Positions 6,581-8,946 of a stretch of 8,946 bases of DNA are shown piece by piece. The notes beneath the pieces were generated by a model, which was not told the origin of the DNA, ran no database searches, and saw only the letters and a program-made list of their open reading frames with translations. The stretch covers positions 1-8,946 of the forward strand of contig JADYZA010000153.1 in assembly GCA_020853375.1 (NCBI GenBank), read 5' to 3'. Position 1 is the first letter of the stretch, and each line of letters starts with the position of its first letter. This stretch comes from Verrucomicrobiota bacterium. Lineage in GTDB: Bacteria; Verrucomicrobiota; Kiritimatiellia; Kiritimatiellales; Tichowtungiaceae. The translations under genes were made by a program, and so were the position numbers.

Positions 6581-7464
6581 GAGCACTCTTAGAGCAATTC
6601 CTTGACTACATTTCCCTTGAGCTGGGCTTAAGCAAAAACACGCGTGCGGCGTATGCCGACGATATCGGGCGTTTTATCGACTGGCTTGCGCAGAAGGGCG
6701 TTGGCTCCGTTAATGCGGTGACGCGTAAACAAATTCTAGACCACCTGATGGCGGAAAAGGATCGCGGACTGGCCGCTAACTCGCTGTCCAGACATCTGGT
6801 TTCGCTGAAAGTATTCTTCCGGTATCTGGTGCAGGAAGGACTGCTCGACGTCAACGTCGCTGAGACGATGGAGTCGCCCAAAGTTTGGAAAATGCTTCCA
6901 AGCGTCCTGACGCCGAAAGAGATCGACCGTCTTTTCGCCGCGCCCGATCTGACGACCCCGCTGGGTATCCGTAACCGCGCCGTGCTTGAGCTGTTCTATG
7001 CTTCCGGTTTGCGTGTCTCCGAGCTGGCCGGTTTGCAGTTAAGCGATCTGCGCTTTGACGAACACTTTTTGCGCTGCATTGGAAAAGGTCGCAAAGAGCG
7101 CGTGGTGCCGGTTGGCAAAGATGCCGTTGAGCGGGTGAAGCAGTATATCCAGACCGTCCGCCCGCAACTCTCGCCCGGCCCGCAGGAACAAACGGTTTTC
7201 CTGAGTAGCCGCCGACAGCCGATGTCGCGCAAAACAATCTGGGATATGATCAAAAAATGCGCACGCTCCGCAGGCATCACCAAAACGATTTATCCGCACA
7301 CCTTGCGCCATTCGTTCGCCAGTCACCTGCTGGCCAACGGCGCGGACTTACGGGTTATTCAGGAAATGCTCGGCCACGCCGATATCGCCACAACGCAGAT
7401 TTACACCCATGTCGATCCCGACCGCCTGAAAGGTGTCCACCGGCAGTTCCACCCGAGATCGTAA
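6577..7464 (+). CDS. xerD: Tyrosine recombinase XerD, probable CTG start
   Basis: XerC/XerD recombinases resolve chromosome dimers at dif during division. Started at CTG 6577 the protein has 295 residues, the normal Xer length. Its N-terminus reads LLEQFLDYISLELGLSKNTR, then AAYADDIGRFIDWL, the expected SAM-like core-binding domain. The catalytic set is complete: R146 (ASGLRVSEL), K170 (GKGRKERVVPV), H241 and R244 (PHTLRHSFASHLL), H267 (LGHADIATTQ) and Y276 (IYTHVD). The spacings match E. coli XerD to within a residue. The ending DRLKGVHRQFHPRS resembles XerD rather than XerC. The first conventional start, GTG 6718, would remove 47 residues and much of the DNA-binding domain. No dif-like site is seen nearby. 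It could be a mobile-element Xer relative, but its place in a metabolic operon argues for the housekeeping protein. Confidence 0.88.
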   Translation: MRALLEQFLDYISLELGLSKNTRAAYADDIGRFIDWLAQKGVGSVNAVTRKQILDHLMAEKDRGLAANSLSRHLVSLKVFFRYLVQEGLLDVNVAETMESPKVWKMLPSVLTPKEIDRLFAAPDLTTPLGIRNRAVLELFYASGLRVSELAGLQLSDLRFDEHFLRCIGKGRKERVVPVGKDAVERVKQYIQTVRPQLSPGPQEQTVFLSSRRQPMSRKTIWDMIKKCARSAGITKTIYPHTLRHSFASHLLANGADLRVIQEMLGHADIATTQIYTHVDPDRLKGVHRQFHPRS

Positions 7465-7486
7465 CCACACCCTGAGTTGGAGCGTT

Positions 7487-7499
7487 TCCAATGGTTGGA
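7487..7499. repeat. TCCA-N5-TGGA palindrome after xerD
   Basis: TCCA-atggt-TGGA, 23 bases after the xerD stop, shares layout with the copies at 278-292, 1220-1234 and 2669-2681. No T-run follows it on the plus strand. Confidence 0.4.
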
Positions 7500-7556
7500 T
7501 AAAGTAGAGGTTCCGGAAGATAGAACTCCTGTTCTGTAAATCATCGCTACCACCAG

Positions 7557-7586
7557 AAAAACAAACCCCATAAAGAACTGGTTTGT
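7557..7586 (-). terminator. Possible intrinsic terminator of the restriction-modification genes
   Basis: ACAAACC (7561-7567) and GGTTTGT (7580-7586) form a 7-bp stem around a 12-base loop. Read on the minus strand, the stem is followed by four T's (7557-7560). It lies about 16 bases past the nuclease stop. The stem is AT-rich and the loop large, so it would be weak. Confidence 0.35.
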
Positions 7587-7601
7587 CGAAGAGGGGGTGG
7601 A

Positions 7602-8000
7602 CTATTCCAGAGATAATCCGAAGAACAGCTTAAGCCATGGTTCAATCTCGGTTAACTCAACAGCCTTTCCGGTCGAAATCAAAAAGGACTTCATATTTTC
7701 AGTAATGCCTTCTCCCGCAAAAACTACAAGGCCTGGAATTGGCCAGGCTTCGATATCTTGAATCGTAGCAGGAATTTTCTCTTCGGCTGAGCCGCCTCCG
7801 CCTTGATATTTACATTCAACGCCCAGAGTTTTGCGTGACTTGGATTCGATTAAAATCACGTCAATTTTCCGATTTGCTCCCCAAATCCGGCGGGCAACAT
7901 GAAATTGCTCCTTTGTTTCCAGCCCAAGCTTTCCGGCAATTTTGACGACCTCTTTGACGAGATCGTCGCCATTTTTTACTGCGGTTGCTTTACCTGCCAT
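7602..8000 (-). CDS. Small PD-(D/E)XK nuclease, probable restriction endonuclease partner
   Basis: From the ATG at 7998-8000 the protein has 132 residues. The core motif of PD-(D/E)XK nucleases is visible: D47 in RKIDVIL, then E62-C63-K64 in LGVECKYQGG, with the strands expected around them. Downstream comes IPATIQDIEAW (77-87) and a second strand-like block GLVVFAGEG (90-98). The gene follows the methyltransferase with an 11-base overlap, so it is probably the cognate Type II restriction enzyme. It is short for one; small single-domain enzymes exist, but a DNA-repair-like or nicking role is possible. The chosen start has AAAGGA (8009-8014) 8 bases upstream, inside the methyltransferase. A TTG at 8034-8036 would add 12 residues but lacks a good site. 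GC is low (28/60 in 7861-7920) compared with the metabolic genes, in line with transfer. The recognition sequence cannot be read from the protein. Confidence 0.72.
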   Translation of the reverse strand: MAGKATAVKNGDDLVKEVVKIAGKLGLETKEQFHVARRIWGANRKIDVILIESKSRKTLGVECKYQGGGGSAEEKIPATIQDIEAWPIPGLVVFAGEGITENMKSFLISTGKAVELTEIEPWLKLFFGLSLE

Positions 8001-8946
8001 TGATTCGATCCTTTCGCTTGGGAGACGCTTCTTCAACTATCTGTTTTACTCGTTTTACAGAAAGTTTTGCATGTGCTTCGTCTAGTTCGATACCAACGCA
8101 GCCGCGTTTAAGACGGGCGCAAGCTGTCGCAGTTGTTCCCCCTCCAAGGAATGGATCTAGCACTAAGTCACCCTCATGGGTAGAGGCCAAGAGGCACCGC
8201 TCAAGAAGTGCCAAGGGCTTTTGAGTCGGGTGTTTTCCGAATTTCTTTTCATCCTTGCCTGGAGCCACCATCGTCCAAACAGTTTTCATCTGTTTGCCAG
8301 TGACCTTACGCATTTCTTGGTAGTTGAAGAGATGTTTGCTCTTCTCGCTCTTGGCCGCCCAAAGGATTGTTTCAGTGGAGTGGGTGAAGTAGCGACATGA
8401 AAGATTTGGTGGAGGATTCGGCTTTTCCCATGCGATGTCGTTGAGGATTTTAAATCCCAACTGTTGCATCGCATAGCCAACGGAGAAAATCACATGCTGC
8501 GTTCCGGTGACCCAAATCGTTCCGTTTGGCTTGAGCACCCGCTGGCATCGCCGCAACCATTCCAGATTGAACTCGTGATTCAGCTCAGGACCGCGGGATT
8601 TGTCCCACTCACCTTTATCAACCTTCACCATTTTCCCGGCATGACAGGTTATGCCGCCGTTCGAAAGGAAGTACGGCGGGTCGGCAAAAATCATATCGAA
8701 CCGGCCTTCGGGATACTTGTCTGCAATCGCATCAAGTAACTCGAAAGAGTTTCCCTGATAAATCCAGAGTCCACGCGGAGTATCGTGATAGGCCAGACAG
8801 GGAATGGGCGAAGGTTCCTTGCGGGTGGCATAAATAGAGCCGTCTTCGCGTATGACAAAATCTGAAGGCTCTACTGGAGTTCCTTTAACCCCGGCAGGCA
8901 GTTCTAGTTTCTTTTTGCGGGGGGGGGGGGGGGCTGAGTGCGGTAC
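7990..8946 (-). CDS. Beta-class DNA adenine methyltransferase, M.DpnA/M.HinfI-like, N-terminus outside window
   Basis: The frame is open from the window edge to the stop at 7990-7992, giving 318 visible residues. Catalytic motif IV is FADPPYFLSNGG (DPPY at visible residues 89-92). Later come LSCRYFTHSTETILWAAK, GKHPTQKPLALLER (motif X region) and LDPFLGGGTT (motif I, the SAM-binding loop, about 263-272), then GIELDE. This order, IV before I, is the beta class. The string FADPPYFLSNGG with VDKGEWDK closely recalls M.DpnA, an N6-adenine enzyme. It should protect host DNA from the nuclease encoded next. The ATG at 8692-8694 falls inside the motif IV strand, so the true start lies further up, and no ATG precedes it within the window. 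The visible part includes a run of 15 C's on the coding strand (8919-8933) read as PPPP before RKKKLELP. Confidence 0.9.
   Translation of the reverse strand, partial: VPHSAPPPPRKKKLELPAGVKGTPVEPSDFVIREDGSIYATRKEPSPIPCLAYHDTPRGLWIYQGNSFELLDAIADKYPEGRFDMIFADPPYFLSNGGITCHAGKMVKVDKGEWDKSRGPELNHEFNLEWLRRCQRVLKPNGTIWVTGTQHVIFSVGYAMQQLGFKILNDIAWEKPNPPPNLSCRYFTHSTETILWAAKSEKSKHLFNYQEMRKVTGKQMKTVWTMVAPGKDEKKFGKHPTQKPLALLERCLLASTHEGDLVLDPFLGGGTTATACARLKRGCVGIELDEAHAKLSVKRVKQIVEEASPKRKDRINGR
8919..8933. repeat. Homopolymer run of 15 G (C on the coding strand)
   Basis: Fifteen consecutive G's lie 13 bases from the window end, within the open frame of the methyltransferase. Such tracts slip during replication, and in Type III and some other modification genes they switch expression on and off. 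It may instead be an assembly or sequencing artefact near a contig end. Confidence 0.8.

Noticed and set aside
7522..7535. AGAAC-tcct-GTTCT hairpin as terminator of xerD
   Set aside because: The stem has only 5 bp and is AT-rich, and no T-run follows it on the plus strand.
7465..7601. dif or attachment site next to xerD
   Set aside because: I looked for a 28-base Xer-type site with two arms around a 6-base centre and saw none.
8034..8036. TTG start of the nuclease, adding 12 residues
   Set aside because: No good Shine-Dalgarno precedes it, while the ATG at 7998-8000 has AAAGGA at 8 bases and a compact overlap with the methyltransferase.
8692..8694. ATG at the motif IV strand as methyltransferase start
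   Set aside because: Starting here would remove the residues before DPPY (GLWIYQGNSFELLDAI and on), which look like the normal region leading into motif IV.
1..8946. CRISPR array, tRNA, rRNA or insertion sequence
   Set aside because: No regularly spaced direct repeats, cloverleaf-like segments or transposase genes were seen; the repeats present are short palindromes or tandem units.

Overview
The window looks like a piece of chromosome from an anaerobic, probably fermentative Gram-negative-type bacterium. The evidence is the tail of a HydE-like [FeFe]-hydrogenase maturase at the left edge, an oxygen-sensitive NadA, and a full three-domain NifU with NifS used outside any nitrogenase cluster. 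The core genes are GC-rich (39 of 60 bases in 4741-4800). The intergenic DNA carries small repeats of a style I associate with PVC-group genomes such as Kiritimatiellota and Lentisphaerae. That placement is a guess; no rRNA or clear phylogenetic marker is present.

Layout. 2-208 (+): C-terminal end of a HydE-like protein. 324-893 (-): an unrecognised 189-residue protein with one membrane segment, in lower-GC DNA. 894-1374: about 480 bases without a gene, holding a 63-bp hairpin repeat, other repeat fragments and a good sigma70-like promoter. 1375-2652 (+): an ArsB/NhaD-type ion transporter. 2726-7464 (+): a tightly packed run of nadA, nifU, nifS, purC and xerD, with gaps of 49, -4, 18 and -4 bases. 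7465-7601: a short convergent intergenic region. 7602-8000 (-) and 7990-8946 (-, incomplete): a small PD-(D/E)XK nuclease and a beta-class adenine-type DNA methyltransferase that overlap by 11 bases, read as a restriction-modification pair.

How the genes work together. NifS takes sulfur from cysteine and NifU builds Fe-S clusters on its scaffold. NadA, encoded just upstream, needs a [4Fe-4S] cluster to make quinolinate for NAD, so the first three genes form a supplier-and-client set. purC (purine synthesis) and xerD (chromosome dimer resolution) appear to ride on the same transcript. xerD seems to start at a CTG codon that overlaps the purC stop as CTGA; this restores a full-length Xer recombinase.

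The most notable points are a run of 15 G's (C's on the coding strand) in the open frame of the methyltransferase near the window end, which could make the system phase-variable or could be an assembly artefact; the CTG start of xerD; and several families of short intergenic repeats, including a TCCA-N5-TGGA palindrome found four times in the small intergenic fraction. I found no CRISPR array, tRNA, rRNA or insertion sequence. I do not see a clearly new multi-gene system. The restriction-modification pair with its homopolymer is the best candidate for something undescribed.
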